Below the pieces are notes generated by a model. It made no database searches. It was not told where the DNA came from and was given only the letters and a program-made list of their open reading frames with translations. DNA of 64,000 bases, taken from the NCBI RefSeq assembly GCF_014648255.1, contig NZ_BMQT01000002.1, positions 558,001 through 622,000 of the forward strand. The letters run 5' to 3'. A program made the position numbers and the translations under genes. This DNA is from Nocardioides albus (GTDB lineage Bacteria; Actinomycetota; Actinomycetes; Propionibacteriales; Nocardioidaceae). Shown here piece by piece: positions 1 to 9,164 of the stretch; the stretch's first letter is position 1; each line of letters opens with the position of its first letter.

Positions 1-557
1 TGCAGGGCGCCACCATGTCGGTCGAGGGCGCATTGGCGATGACCCGTCTGGTCGACCTGTGCGAGACCTTCCACTTGCCCCTGGTCAGCCTCACCGACCA
101 GGCCGGGATGACGATCGGGTCAGTTGCTGAGCGCCGCGCCACCATCCGCCATGGTGCTCGGGCGATAAGTGCCGTCTACCAGACCCGGGTGCCACAGGGC
201 GAGATCATCATGCGGCGCGTGTACGGAGTCGGCGGCGCAGGCATCATCAACAGGCACCGGGCTAACCGGAGTTGGGCGTGGCCGTCGGGCGATTGGGGCT
301 CCTTGCCTGTTCAGGGCGGCATCGAGGCCGCCTTCAGGGCACAGATCGAGGCGGCCGACGACCCCGAAGCCGAGAAGGATCGACTCACCACCCAACTCAC
401 GGCGGTGACCTCGCCGTTCCGGACCGCCGAGCGATTCGGGGTTCAGGACCTCATCGACCCGCGCGATAGTCGGGAGCTGCTCTGCGATTGGGTGCACGAT
501 GCCTACCGTCTGCTGCCCTCTCTCGTCGGGCGTCCGCAGTTCGGCACACGCCCGTGA
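1..557 (+). CDS. Acyl-CoA carboxylase carboxyltransferase (beta) subunit, C-terminal part
   Basis: This is the 3' end of a gene that starts upstream; the reading frame is open from base 3. The visible ~185 residues match the C-terminal carboxyltransferase domain of biotin-dependent acyl-CoA carboxylases of the PccB/AccD type, which move CO2 from carboxybiotin to an acyl-CoA. Diagnostic stretches are GGAGIINRHRAN, WAWPSGDWGSLP followed by GGIEAAF, and the late segment FGVQDLIDPRDSRELL. The specific acyl-CoA cannot be told. It lies just upstream of a TetR gene and a large CoA-thioester catabolic cluster, so a role in carboxylating a branched or short acyl-CoA of that pathway is plausible but inferred. 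Confidence 0.85.
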   Translation, partial: QGATMSVEGALAMTRLVDLCETFHLPLVSLTDQAGMTIGSVAERRATIRHGARAISAVYQTRVPQGEIIMRRVYGVGGAGIINRHRANRSWAWPSGDWGSLPVQGGIEAAFRAQIEAADDPEAEKDRLTTQLTAVTSPFRTAERFGVQDLIDPRDSRELLCDWVHDAYRLLPSLVGRPQFGTRP

Positions 558-587
558 CCCGGCAGTCTGGCCGGGGTGGCTACCGCT

Positions 588-640
588 CAGGCATATTGAC
601 GTCGGATTCAGTTAAGATGAGATATAGATTCAGGTGTGGC
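588..640. promoter_or_regulatory. AT-rich promoter/operator region upstream of the TetR gene
   Basis: This is a low-GC island in GC-rich DNA. It holds TGACGTC (598-604) followed by two copies of GATTCAG (605-611 and 627-633). The TGACGT word followed by TTCAG-type half-sites recurs at 1870, and related words occur at 12904, 20834 and 27008, all ahead of genes of the same cluster. It is most simply read as the promoter and autoregulatory site of the TetR gene. No classical -35/-10 pair with good spacing could be assigned. Confidence 0.45.
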
Positions 641-677
641 CGTCCGGGCCGCGCCGGACTGGAGCAGAGGAACCAAA

Positions 678-1367
678 ATGTCGACCACCGAGGGAGCCGT
701 CAGCCCGGCTGAGGGGGAGGTCGGGCGCCACCCGGTCACCCGGAGGGGCGCGCGTACGCGGCAGGGTCTCATCGAGGCGGCCCGGGTCGTCTTCGAGCGT
801 GACGGTTACCTCAACGCTCGACTGACAGACATCACGATCGAGGCCAGGTGCTCTACCGGCACGCTCTACACCTACTTCACGGGCAAGGAAGAGATCTTCG
901 CCGCCGTGATGGAGGCAGCGAAGAACGAGATGCTCCACCCCGGCACGCCACACGTGAGTGAGGATGAGGAGCCGTCCGTCATCATCGAGGCCAGCAACCG
1001 CGCATACCTGGAGTCCTACCAACGCAACGCCAAGCTGATGCAACTGCTCGAACAGGTCGCCAACGTCGACCCCGACTTCCGGAAGATGCGTCTCGAGCGC
1101 GGTCACACGTTCGTCGAACGCAATGCCAAGGGCATTGAGGATCTGCAGCGGCGCGGGCTCGCCGACCCCGACCTCGACCCGATGATGACGTCGCGCGCCC
1201 TCTCCGGAATGATCAGTCGACTCGCTTTCAACGCCTTCGTCCTCCACGACGGCGAGGACTTCGACGAGCTGCTTTACACCGCCACCCTCGTATGGTGCAA
1301 CACGCTCCGCATCGACCACCACCTCGAGCGCCATGTGGCGTCAGCCACCTCCACCGAAGCCAAGTAG
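678..1367 (+). CDS. TetR/AcrR family transcriptional regulator
   Basis: The product is a 229-aa DNA-binding repressor-type protein. The N-terminal helix-turn-helix segment runs from GARTRQGLIEAARVVF through TGTLYTYFTGKEEIF (roughly residues 25-75) and is typical of TetR; the rest is a helical ligand-binding domain with no readable specificity. The ATG at 678 is chosen because AGAGGAAC lies 6-8 nt upstream; an in-frame ATG at 636 has no such site and lies in the AT-rich promoter island. It is the only regulator inside the 27-kb cluster and is a good candidate for the factor that binds the shared operator-like sequences. Acyl-CoA ligands are common for TetR proteins in such clusters, but that is inference here. 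Confidence 0.88.
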   Translation: MSTTEGAVSPAEGEVGRHPVTRRGARTRQGLIEAARVVFERDGYLNARLTDITIEARCSTGTLYTYFTGKEEIFAAVMEAAKNEMLHPGTPHVSEDEEPSVIIEASNRAYLESYQRNAKLMQLLEQVANVDPDFRKMRLERGHTFVERNAKGIEDLQRRGLADPDLDPMMTSRALSGMISRLAFNAFVLHDGEDFDELLYTATLVWCNTLRIDHHLERHVASATSTEAK

Positions 1368-1382
1368 CGGGCCCAAGACCAG

Positions 1383-1432
1383 TCGACCGGGTTCACGATC
1401 AGGGTTGCAGCTCTCAATGTGAGCCCGGTCGA
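1383..1432. terminator. Long inverted repeat, possible terminator after the TetR gene
   Basis: Arms TCGACCGGGTTCAC (1383-1396) and GTGAGCCCGGTCGA (1419-1432) pair over 14 bp with one mismatch around a 22-nt loop. It begins 15 bp after the TetR stop codon. A short AT stretch follows. The long loop makes a classical terminator less certain; it could also be a protein-binding site. Confidence 0.35.
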
Positions 1433-1615
1433 ACTATTTGATCGCCCTGCCGGTCGAGCCCTTTGTGGCTGAGGTCGCCTTGCCGGCACGACCCGCTCTT
1501 CGGAATCAGAAAGTCGAGCGAGGAGCTCCGGCATGTCAGGAGACATCCTGAGGTAGTCCAGATCTTCGAGTGGCATGCCCCATGATCGGTGTTGTCATAT
1601 GGCATCTCCATGCCC

Positions 1616-1660
1616 GCTCCCATCGGACCTGCTCCCATCGGACCCGCTCCCATCGGACCC
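1616..1660. repeat. Tandem repeat, 3 x 15 bp
   Basis: Three consecutive copies of GCTCCCATCGGACCY, followed by a partial fourth (GCTCGG). The period is a multiple of three, yet no believable gene covers it. It may be a replication-slippage tract. Confidence 0.8.
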
Positions 1661-1869
1661 GCTCGGCTAAGCCGGCGTATCCAGCGCCTTGGCCAACAGT
1701 TGCCGCACTGTCGGCTACGGCGTGAGCGGCGCCAGATCGGGCCTCTGTCGCCTTGACGCGTGATCCCGCTCCGCCTGCCTCCTGCGCCCAGGCGGATGAC
1801 CACCGCTCGGTCGAGCCAGCGGGAGGTTTTGCTCAGAAGCAGTGACGCTGATCACTCTGTCGGCTAAAG

Positions 1870-1899
1870 TGACGTTGACATCGACTTCAGATTAATCTG
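1870..1899. promoter_or_regulatory. Operator-like site upstream of the ligase/ABC operon
   Basis: TGACGTTGACATCGACTTCAG leads into the perfect 12-bp palindrome CAGATTAATCTG (1888-1899), 22 bp before the start codon of the acyl-CoA ligase. Its position would block transcription initiation or early elongation. It shares TGACGT and TTCAG words with the other start regions of the cluster. Binding by the TetR protein encoded at 678-1367 is inferred. Confidence 0.55.
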
Positions 1900-1921
1900 T
1901 GAGTGGAAGACGAGGGATCGG

Positions 1922-3649
1922 ATGACGACGACCGTGCCGCCGCATGTGAGCAAGATCGAGGACTACCTAGCACGGCTGCGTGACCTCCGCTCGGAGATCT
2001 GGCCTTTGGAGGTGCCGCGCGAGGTGATCTACCCGCTCGGCCAGATCACGATCACTGAGCACATCAGGCGCTGGGCGAGGGTGCGCGGCGACCACGCGGC
2101 AGTCGTATGGCACGGCCGCACCGTGACCTACGCAGAGCTCGACCGGCTCAGCGACCGAGTCGCCGCCCACCTCGCTCACCGAGGTCTGGGACCAGGCGAC
2201 CGTGTGGCCGTGATGATGCCCAACCTGCCGCAGTTCCTGGTGACCTTCTTCGGCATCCTCAAAGCCGGCTGCGTGCACGTGCCGATCAACCCGATGTTCC
2301 GTCGGCTGGAAGTGCGCTACGAGATCGAAGACACCGGGGCCCGGCTTGCCTTCGTCCTCGACGACCTGATCGAGGAGTTCGCCGCCGGTGCAGAGGACAC
2401 CAGCATCACCGAAGTCGTCGCGACCTCCGTGCGCGACTTCCTGCCGGAGAGTGAGCCGTTGCCGCCGGGGGCCCAGGACGGCGTACCCCCGGCACCCGGC
2501 GCCGTGCGGTTCCTCGACGTCATCGGCCGCGACGACCTCCCCGTTCCGGACGACCCTGGCGACCTCGACGCGCTGGCGGCACTCAACTACACCGGCGGAA
2601 CCACCGGCATGCCGAAGGGATGCGAACACACCCAGCGCGACATGCTCTACACCGCCGCCACCGGCGGGGTGCAGGGCACCGCCATCACCCAGGACTCGGT
2701 GTTCCTGCTCTACCTGCCGGTCTTCTGGATCGCGGGCGAAGACGGCTTCCTGGTGCCACTGACGGCTGGCGCAACGCTGGTGCTGCAATACCGCTACGAC
2801 GCCGACGAGACGGCACGTGCAATCGACCGCCACCAGGCCACCTCCTTCGTTGGCACGGTCGACAACGTGATCGAGGTCATGGAAGCGGCGCAGCGGCTCG
2901 GCACCAGTCTTGCCAGCCTCGAGCAGGTCACCTCGATGTCCTTCGTCACCAAGCTCTCCGCCCAGGTGCGTGAGCGCTGGGCAGCCGAGAGCGGCTCATC
3001 GGCGGTCCTGCGCGAGAGCTCCTACGGGATGACTGAGGACCACACCATGGACACCTTCACGCGTGGTCTTGAGGCGATCGACCTCGCAGGGAGACCCGGC
3101 TTCGTCGGCATCCCGATGCCAGGCACTGATGTGGCGATCGTCGACTTCCTCACCGAGGAACTGATGCCGATCGGAGAGGAGGGCCAGATCATTGTGCGCG
3201 CGCCCAGCCTGATGCGTGGCTACTACGGCAAGCCCGAGGCCACTGCCGACACGTTGCGGGACGGCTGGCTCTTCACCGGTGACTCCGGCCTGATTGACGA
3301 GCGTGGCTGTTTGCACTACCTGGGCCGGCGCAAGGAGATGCTGAAAGTCAACGGGATGAGCGTCTTCCCGTCCGAGTTGGAGTTCCAGCTCAGCCAGCAT
3401 CCTGACATCACCGCAGTCGGCGTGGTGGGCCAGACGGATCACTCCAAAGGCGAGGTGCCCCTCGCATTCGTCGAACTTCGAGATGGCGTGGAGCTCAGCC
3501 CTGACGACATCCGCGACTGGAGCAGGCAGAACATGGCGCCGTACAAGGTGCCGCTCGTTCGCGTGCTGCCTGAGATCCCCCTGGCTCCCACGGGCAAGGT
3601 GCTCAAGCGCGAGCTCGAACGACTGGCCAGCAGCCCCAGCGAGGGCTAG
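1922..3649 (+). CDS. AMP-dependent acyl-CoA synthetase/ligase
   Basis: This 575-aa ANL-superfamily enzyme activates a carboxylic acid to its CoA thioester through an acyl-adenylate. The P-loop-like motif YTGGTTGMPKG lies at residues 223-233, followed by SYGMTED (~367), the WLFTGDSG hinge-region motif (~448) and the C-terminal catalytic lysine in PTGK (Lys559). The residue after YTGGTTG is methionine, as in several fatty-acid and bile-acid ligases, but the substrate cannot be deduced. It is the first gene of a run with one binding protein, two ATPases, two permeases and a CoA transferase, consistent with uptake followed by immediate activation. The start has GACGAGGG about 8 nt upstream. Confidence 0.9.
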   Translation: MTTTVPPHVSKIEDYLARLRDLRSEIWPLEVPREVIYPLGQITITEHIRRWARVRGDHAAVVWHGRTVTYAELDRLSDRVAAHLAHRGLGPGDRVAVMMPNLPQFLVTFFGILKAGCVHVPINPMFRRLEVRYEIEDTGARLAFVLDDLIEEFAAGAEDTSITEVVATSVRDFLPESEPLPPGAQDGVPPAPGAVRFLDVIGRDDLPVPDDPGDLDALAALNYTGGTTGMPKGCEHTQRDMLYTAATGGVQGTAITQDSVFLLYLPVFWIAGEDGFLVPLTAGATLVLQYRYDADETARAIDRHQATSFVGTVDNVIEVMEAAQRLGTSLASLEQVTSMSFVTKLSAQVRERWAAESGSSAVLRESSYGMTEDHTMDTFTRGLEAIDLAGRPGFVGIPMPGTDVAIVDFLTEELMPIGEEGQIIVRAPSLMRGYYGKPEATADTLRDGWLFTGDSGLIDERGCLHYLGRRKEMLKVNGMSVFPSELEFQLSQHPDITAVGVVGQTDHSKGEVPLAFVELRDGVELSPDDIRDWSRQNMAPYKVPLVRVLPEIPLAPTGKVLKRELERLASSPSEG

Positions 3650-3740
3650 TCGCCCCTCCGCCGCAGCTGCGCGGAACTACTCAGGCAGTGCCGCGTCGAG
3701 GTCGACGCCACCCTGTCATTGCCCTGGAAGGACCACACTC

Positions 3741-5261
3741 GTGAAACGCATCATCCGTTACCCCTTGACACTCTTAGCAGTGTTGACGCTCATGCTCGGA
3801 GTCGCCTCCTGCGGGAGCTCATCCGATGCAAGCAGCGCCGACCGCGTGCTTCAGGTCGCTTCTCCGGCCGATATCTCCAGTCTCGATCCGATCCGTGGCA
3901 ACTCGGGGTCCGATCACGTGATGCTCTACCCGATGTATGCCACTCTGATCAGCTTCGACAAGGGGCTGACACCCCAGCCAGGGCTGGCAGAGTCGTGGGA
4001 GCAGAAGTCGCCGACCGAGCTGGTGCTCCACCTGCGCAAGGGCGTGACCTTCCACGACGACACGCCATTCGACGCGGGGGCGGTCAAGTACAACCTCGAG
4101 CGTGCTCTCGGCCCGGGATCGAACATCGCCCCGGACATTGCAGCCGTCAAGCAGGTCCGGGTCGATGATGCGGCCACGGTGACATTGCTGCTCTCCCAGC
4201 CCGACTCCTCGATCGTGATGGCGCTGGCCGACCGCGCCGGGATGATGGTCTCGCCAACCGCCGCTGAGAAGGCCGGCGGCGACATGTCTGCCGACCCGGT
4301 GGGAGCCGGTCCGTGGAAGTTTGTCGAGTGGAGGCGCGGGAGCCTCATCCGCTACGAGCGCTTCGCGGATTACTGGGACAAGGAAGCCACCGTCGCAAAG
4401 GGCCTGGACATCGCGATCATGCCCGACCCCAAGACCCGCGTGACATCTCTGCGCTCGGGTCAGCAGGACATCGCATTGATGATCTCGCCCGAGGACGCTC
4501 AAGGCCTTGAGAACGCCTCTGGCGTCGAGCTCGAGCAGAACCCGCAGCTCTACCTCGACCAGATCTACTTCAACCGCAGCGCCGAGGGCCTCAGGGATCC
4601 GCGGGTGCGGCGCGCCCTCAGCCTCGCCATCGACCGCGAGTCGATCCTCAAGAGCGCCTACTTCGGTCGCGGCCAAGCGTCGTCGGCCTTTATGCCGCAC
4701 GATTATTGGGCCAGCCCGCCCGACGAGGTCGACTATCCCTACGACCCCGCGGAGGCGAAGAAGCTGCTCGCCGCGGCCGGTGCCACCGGACTCACCTTCG
4801 ACATGATCGCCAACGCCAACTCCCACACCGTGCGGCTTGGGGAGATCATCAAGGAGCAGTGGGCCGCCGTGGGCGTGACGGTCAACATTCGTCCGCTCGA
4901 GGTCGTACAGGCGTCCAACGACTACTTCAACGACCGCAAGGCACCGGCCTTGCTCTCCGCCTGGACTGGGCGCCCCGACCCGGCTATGACCTACCGCCTC
5001 ATGTTCACCGATGAGGCGTACTTCAACACCTCCGACGAGGGCAGCCCTGGTCTCGCTGAGGCTTTCGCGAAGGTCGACGAGGCCACCACCCCGGACGAGC
5101 GGAAGCCGGGCCTCGACGAGGCGGCGACTGCCGTCTACGAAGACACCCCCGTGGTCCCGCTGGTCTTCCCCGACAGCATGGTCGGACTCAGCGACGACGT
5201 CACCGGCTTCGAGAACAACCTGCTCGGAAAGCCCAAGTTCGTAGGGATCAGCTTCCAGTGA
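3741..5261 (+). CDS. ABC transporter substrate-binding lipoprotein, family 5 (peptide/opine/nickel type)
   Basis: The product is a 506-aa extracytoplasmic solute-binding protein. The N-terminus is a lipoprotein signal, MKRIIRYPLTLLAVL then a hydrophobic stretch, with lipobox GVAS-Cys24, so it should be anchored to the outer face of the membrane. The mature part has the family-5 landmarks SPADISSLDPIRG near its start, a YNLERAL-type segment, and FNRSAEGLRDPRVRRALSLAID. GTG at 3741 is chosen because GGAAGGA lies 8 nt upstream and it produces the signal peptide; the longer frame from 3483 overlaps the preceding gene. It feeds the importer encoded immediately downstream. Family-5 proteins bind peptides but also many other solutes, so the ligand is open. 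Confidence 0.9.
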   Translation: MKRIIRYPLTLLAVLTLMLGVASCGSSSDASSADRVLQVASPADISSLDPIRGNSGSDHVMLYPMYATLISFDKGLTPQPGLAESWEQKSPTELVLHLRKGVTFHDDTPFDAGAVKYNLERALGPGSNIAPDIAAVKQVRVDDAATVTLLLSQPDSSIVMALADRAGMMVSPTAAEKAGGDMSADPVGAGPWKFVEWRRGSLIRYERFADYWDKEATVAKGLDIAIMPDPKTRVTSLRSGQQDIALMISPEDAQGLENASGVELEQNPQLYLDQIYFNRSAEGLRDPRVRRALSLAIDRESILKSAYFGRGQASSAFMPHDYWASPPDEVDYPYDPAEAKKLLAAAGATGLTFDMIANANSHTVRLGEIIKEQWAAVGVTVNIRPLEVVQASNDYFNDRKAPALLSAWTGRPDPAMTYRLMFTDEAYFNTSDEGSPGLAEAFAKVDEATTPDERKPGLDEAATAVYEDTPVVPLVFPDSMVGLSDDVTGFENNLLGKPKFVGISFQ

Positions 5262-5293
5262 GCCCTTCCGCCGGCGTATGGAAGGAGCACCCT

Positions 5294-6316
5294 ATGACTG
5301 CCACGCCGACTTCGTCCCGACCCAAGGTAGCCGCCCCCCTTCTGGAGGTGGAGGATCTGTCGTTGAGCTTCCGAAGCGGCTCGGGTGAGGCCAGGGTGCT
5401 CCACGACGTCTCGTTCTCCGTTGGCTCAGGCGAGATCGTCGGTCTCGTGGGGGAGAGTGGTAGCGGCAAGACCGTGACTTCGCTCGCGCTCGCCGGGCTG
5501 CTCGACCCCCGCACCGCGGTGACCAGCGGCAATGCGACGCTCAACGGCGAACCGTTGCTGGGCCGTGGGTCGGCGAATCGGTCCGACCTGCCGTTGGCGA
5601 TGATCTTTCAGGAGCCGATGACCGCGCTCGATCCGGTCTTCACGATCGGCTCGCAGCTAATGGAGACGCTCACCCACCGCCAGGGGAAGTCGCGCAAGGA
5701 GGCCAAGCGGGAGGCGCTGGTTCTGCTGGAGCAGGTCGGAATCTCTGACCCAAGGGCTCGCCTTGCCTCCTATCCGCATCAGCTCTCCGGCGGCATGCGC
5801 CAGCGCGTCATGATCGCGATCGCCCTAGCCTGCGCCCCACGTCTGCTGATCGCCGATGAGCCGACCACGGCGGTCGACGTGACCATCCAGGCGCAGCTGC
5901 TGGAGCTGATCAAACGGCTCTCGGTAGAGCGGGATATGTCGGTCCTCTTCATCACCCACGATCTCGGGGTCGTGGCCGAGACCTGCGATCGGATGATCAC
6001 GATGTACGCCGGCAGGATTGTCGAACAGGGTGAGGTCGAACAGGTGCTGTCCAAGCCTCGCCACCCGTACACCGCGGGCTTGCTGGCCGCGCTGCCTTCT
6101 CCGGAGACGCGCGGCCGCACCCTTGCCGCCATCCCAGGTCGGGTACCCCCGCCGACTCAGGTGGTCACGGGGTGCGTTTTCGCCGAGCGGTGTGACCACC
6201 GAGCCGACGAGTGCGGCGAGCCGCAGGACCTGGCCGGCAGTACCCACCAGGTGCGGTGCGTGCGCTCGGCGGAACTCACGCTTATCGGGGCACAGCGGCT
6301 GGAGGTGGGGCGATGA
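5294..6316 (+). CDS. ABC transporter ATP-binding protein (DppD/OppD type)
   Basis: The product is a 340-aa cytoplasmic ATPase of the first importer. Walker A GESGSGKT is at residues 53-60, the ABC signature LSGGM starts at residue 164, and Walker [13 protein letters not shown] follows near residue 185. The C-terminal region has the oligopeptide-transporter extension ending in a cysteine-containing [15 protein letters not shown] stretch, a feature of OppD/DppD proteins. ATG at 5294 has GGAAGGAG just upstream. The gene ends in an ATGA overlap with the second ATPase, implying translational coupling. Confidence 0.92.
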   Translation: MTATPTSSRPKVAAPLLEVEDLSLSFRSGSGEARVLHDVSFSVGSGEIVGLVGESGSGKTVTSLALAGLLDPRTAVTSGNATLNGEPLLGRGSANRSDLPLAMIFQEPMTALDPVFTIGSQLMETLTHRQGKSRKEAKREALVLLEQVGISDPRARLASYPHQLSGGMRQRVMIAIALACAPRLLIADEPTTAVDVTIQAQLLELIKRLSVERDMSVLFITHDLGVVAETCDRMITMYAGRIVEQGEVEQVLSKPRHPYTAGLLAALPSPETRGRTLAAIPGRVPPPTQVVTGCVFAERCDHRADECGEPQDLAGSTHQVRCVRSAELTLIGAQRLEVGR

Positions 6317-7347
6317 GCGCGTTGCAGAAGGGGCCCGACGAGGCCGCTGGAGGTGAACGGCGTGCGCCGCTGCTCGAGTTGCGGCAGGTCAGCGTCCGGT
6401 ATCCGGTGGGCGGCCGTCGACGGCTGACCGCAGTCGATGCTGTCGACCTCCGGGTGCATGAGGGCGAGACCCTCGGCATCATCGGTGAGAGCGGCTCCGG
6501 AAAGTCGACGATCGCGCGGGCCGTTCTCGGGCTGGCACCGGTGTCGTCAGGCAAGCTGCTGTGGCAGGGCGAAGACGTCTCGGGCTTTGATCGTGCTCAG
6601 CGGCGCGAGTTCGTCCAGGCGGTGCAGATGGTCTTCCAGGACCCGCACAGCGCCCTCGACCCCCGGCGAACCATCGCCCAGAGCGTGCGTGAGCCGCTTG
6701 ACGTGATGCGCCGGGGCGTCCGTGGCTCCCGCCAGGAGGTCGCGATGCAGGCCCTCGCGGACGTGGGCCTCACCGCAGAGATTGCGGGTCGCTACCCTCA
6801 CCAGCTCAGTGGTGGTCAAAAGCAGCGGGCCAACATTGCCCGGGCGCTTGTCACCCGACCGCGTCTGTTGATCTGCGACGAGTCCGTGGCGGCGCTGGAC
6901 GTCGCCTTGCAAGCCGAGATTCTCAACCTGCTGCAGGATCTGAAGGTCAACTACCAGTTGACGATCATGTTCATCAGCCACGACCTGAGCGTTGTCGCGC
7001 ACCTGGCCGACCGGATGAACGTCGTCTACCTCGGTCAGGTGGTGGAGGACGCGACTACGACCTCGATGGTCGATCAGCCGCGCCACCCGTACAGTGAGGC
7101 GTTGCTGTCGGCCCAACCGCACGTCAACCTGCACGAGGAAACCAATCGCATCGTGCTGACAGGCGATATCCCCAGTCCGCTAGATCCGCCACCCGGCTGC
7201 CGGTTCCATACCCGTTGTCAGCACGCTATCGACCGGTGTGCGACGACCACCCCCGAGCTGACTGAGGCCCTGCCCGATCACTGGGCCGCCTGTTTGCGCA
7301 CCGAGGAGCTCTACGGCTTGACCGGGCGTGCGAAGGAGCTGATCTGA
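6313..7347 (+). CDS. ABC transporter ATP-binding protein (DppF/OppF type)
   Basis: This is the second, 344-aa ATPase of the first importer, expected to pair with the preceding one as a heterodimer. Walker A GESGSGKST lies at residues 59-67; LSGGQKQR and LLICDESVAALD follow, and the Opp/Dpp C-terminal extension has PGCRFHTRCQHAIDRC. The start overlaps the previous stop (ATGA) with GGAGGTGGGG upstream. Its stop overlaps the downstream permease start (TGATG). Confidence 0.92.
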   Translation: MSALQKGPDEAAGGERRAPLLELRQVSVRYPVGGRRRLTAVDAVDLRVHEGETLGIIGESGSGKSTIARAVLGLAPVSSGKLLWQGEDVSGFDRAQRREFVQAVQMVFQDPHSALDPRRTIAQSVREPLDVMRRGVRGSRQEVAMQALADVGLTAEIAGRYPHQLSGGQKQRANIARALVTRPRLLICDESVAALDVALQAEILNLLQDLKVNYQLTIMFISHDLSVVAHLADRMNVVYLGQVVEDATTTSMVDQPRHPYSEALLSAQPHVNLHEETNRIVLTGDIPSPLDPPPGCRFHTRCQHAIDRCATTTPELTEALPDHWAACLRTEELYGLTGRAKELI

Positions 7348-8291
7348 TGCGAGTACTGCGGGTGGTGGGCACCAGCCTGCTCACGGCGGTTCCTACCCTG
7401 ATCCTGGCCACTTTCATCGTGTTCTTCATGCAACGGCTTATTCCGGGCGATCCTGCCGTAGCCCTCGCGGGCGAGTACGCCACCCCCGAACGGCTCGCCG
7501 AGATCCGGGCCGACCTCGGCCTCGACCAGCCCATGCTCGTGCAGTATTGGGACTGGATCAGAAATGCCTTCACTGGCAATCTGGGCGCGTCCTTCCTGTC
7601 TGGGCAGCCGGTGACGGAGCAGATCCTGTCGCGGCTGCCGCTGACCCTGCTCCTCACTCTCTTCGCGCTGATCGTTGCGGTCGTTATCGGTCTCCCGACT
7701 GGGGTCTGGGCTGCCCAGAACGCGGAGAGCCGGCTGGATCGGTTCCTCACGACCTCGGCCACGCTTGGTCTAGCTATGCCGAACTTCTGGCTCGGCATGA
7801 TGCTGATCATCGTTTTCTCGATGGGGCTCGGACTCTTCCCGGGGCCGGGCGGGCCCTCCCTTCAAGACGACCCGGCCGAGGCCTTACGCGGGTTGGTGTT
7901 GCCGGCGATGGCCCTGGGCCTCGTGGGTGGGGCCGAGATCTGCCGGCAGGTGCGCAGCGCCATGATCGAGAATCTGGGCGCTGACTACGTGCGCACCCAC
8001 CGTGCCAAGGCTCTACCTGAGTCCCGCATCGTCTGGCTGCACGCACTGAAGAACTCGAGTCTTCCCTTCGCCACCATCATTGGCCTTCAGGTCTCTCGGC
8101 TCATTGGCAGCGCCGTCGTCGTCGAGGCGGTCTTCGGGCTTCCAGGATTGGGCTCGCTGGTCGTCGACGCGACCAACCAGCGTGACTATGCCGTGATCCA
8201 GGGTGTTGTGCTGGTAGCGGCGGTTGTCGTGCTGTTCACCAACACCCTCGTCGACATCTCGTACCGCCTTCTGGACCCGAGGATCTCCTGA
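7347..8291 (+). CDS. ABC transporter permease (DppB type)
   Basis: This 314-aa inner-membrane permease has an N-terminal transmembrane segment (TLILATFIVFFMQRLIPGDP) and five further hydrophobic helices. The GDPA-type motif after helix 1 and the 'GADYVRTHRAKALPESRIVW' coupling loop (EAA-like) are typical of the DppB half. It overlaps its neighbours by TGATG on both sides, so the five transporter genes are tightly coupled. Confidence 0.92.
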   Translation: MRVLRVVGTSLLTAVPTLILATFIVFFMQRLIPGDPAVALAGEYATPERLAEIRADLGLDQPMLVQYWDWIRNAFTGNLGASFLSGQPVTEQILSRLPLTLLLTLFALIVAVVIGLPTGVWAAQNAESRLDRFLTTSATLGLAMPNFWLGMMLIIVFSMGLGLFPGPGGPSLQDDPAEALRGLVLPAMALGLVGGAEICRQVRSAMIENLGADYVRTHRAKALPESRIVWLHALKNSSLPFATIIGLQVSRLIGSAVVVEAVFGLPGLGSLVVDATNQRDYAVIQGVVLVAAVVVLFTNTLVDISYRLLDPRIS

Positions 8292-9163
8292 TGACCGCCA
8301 TCATTGTTGCGGCCGACTCCTTCGTCGGCCCTAGTCGCGAACGCTTCTCCTCCGGCAGGGCGCCGGTCGTGGCCAGCTACGTCATTCTCGCGATCGTGCT
8401 GGCTGTCGTCGTGTCGGCCGACCTGATCGCACCGTACGACCCAAACAAGCAGGATCTCGATGCCATCCTGCTCGGCCCGAGCGCGGCGCACCCCTTCGGG
8501 ACCGATGACCTGGGCCGCGATCTGGTCAGCCGGATGATCTACGGAACCCGAGTGTCCGTCCTGGCCGCTGGCCAGGCTGTTGCCATCGCGGTGCTCATCG
8601 GCGTCCCACTCGGCCTGGCGGCGGGCTACGTCGGCAAGGCGGCGGACCTGGTCATCATGCGGGTCGTCGACGCGGTGATGTCCTTTCCCGCCATCGTGTT
8701 GGCCATCGGTATCACGGCAACCCTGGGTCCGGACATCACCACAGCGATGACCGCGGTCGGAGTGGTGATGGCCCCGACGATCATCCGGCTCATGCGCGCA
8801 CAGACGATGAGCGTGAAGGGGGCGACCTTCGTGGAGGCGGCCCGCTCGTTCGGGGCCCGCGGGGTGCGGCGCCTGATACTGCCCCACATACTGCCCAATG
8901 TGATTCAGCCGGTGCTGGTGCAGATCGCCATCCTTATGGGCTTCGCGCTGATCGCCGAAGCGAGCCTGAGCTTCCTGCAGCTCGGCGTGCAGCCACCGAC
9001 AGCCTCCTGGGGCTCGGTGCTCTCGCGCGCGTACACGTTCTTTGACCAGACGCCGATGCAGATCTTCATCCCGGGGATCGCCATCGCGCTGACCGTCTTT
9101 GCGCTCAACATCATCGGTGACGACGTGCAGCGTCGCCTCGACCCCAAACGGAAGGGGCGCTGA
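8291..9163 (+). CDS. ABC transporter permease (DppC type)
   Basis: This 290-aa permease is the partner of the preceding one. It shows the DppC signature block HPFGTDDLGRDLVSRMIYGT after the first membrane helix and the coupling loop with FVEAARSFGARGVRRLILPH. The start overlaps the previous stop by TGATG. A CoA transferase gene begins 2 bp after its stop, so transport and CoA chemistry are in one transcript. Confidence 0.92.
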   Translation: MTAIIVAADSFVGPSRERFSSGRAPVVASYVILAIVLAVVVSADLIAPYDPNKQDLDAILLGPSAAHPFGTDDLGRDLVSRMIYGTRVSVLAAGQAVAIAVLIGVPLGLAAGYVGKAADLVIMRVVDAVMSFPAIVLAIGITATLGPDITTAMTAVGVVMAPTIIRLMRAQTMSVKGATFVEAARSFGARGVRRLILPHILPNVIQPVLVQIAILMGFALIAEASLSFLQLGVQPPTASWGSVLSRAYTFFDQTPMQIFIPGIAIALTVFALNIIGDDVQRRLDPKRKGR

Positions 9164-9164
9164 A

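Larger units (their letters stand above)
1368..1921. other. Gene-poor 554-bp intergenic region with repeats
   Basis: No convincing gene is seen. A minus-strand open frame at 1414-1803 has no ribosome binding site, an erratic composition and is partly made of the tandem repeat. The region holds an inverted repeat (1383-1432), a 3 x 15-bp tandem repeat (1616-1660) and, at its right end, the AT-rich operator-like site ahead of the acyl-CoA ligase gene. Scattered copies of words like 'tcgccttgccgg' suggest decayed repeat material. Confidence 0.6.

Noticed and set aside
1414..1803. A 129-residue minus-strand frame
   Set aside because: Partly built from the 15-bp tandem repeat, no ribosome binding site, no family resemblance.
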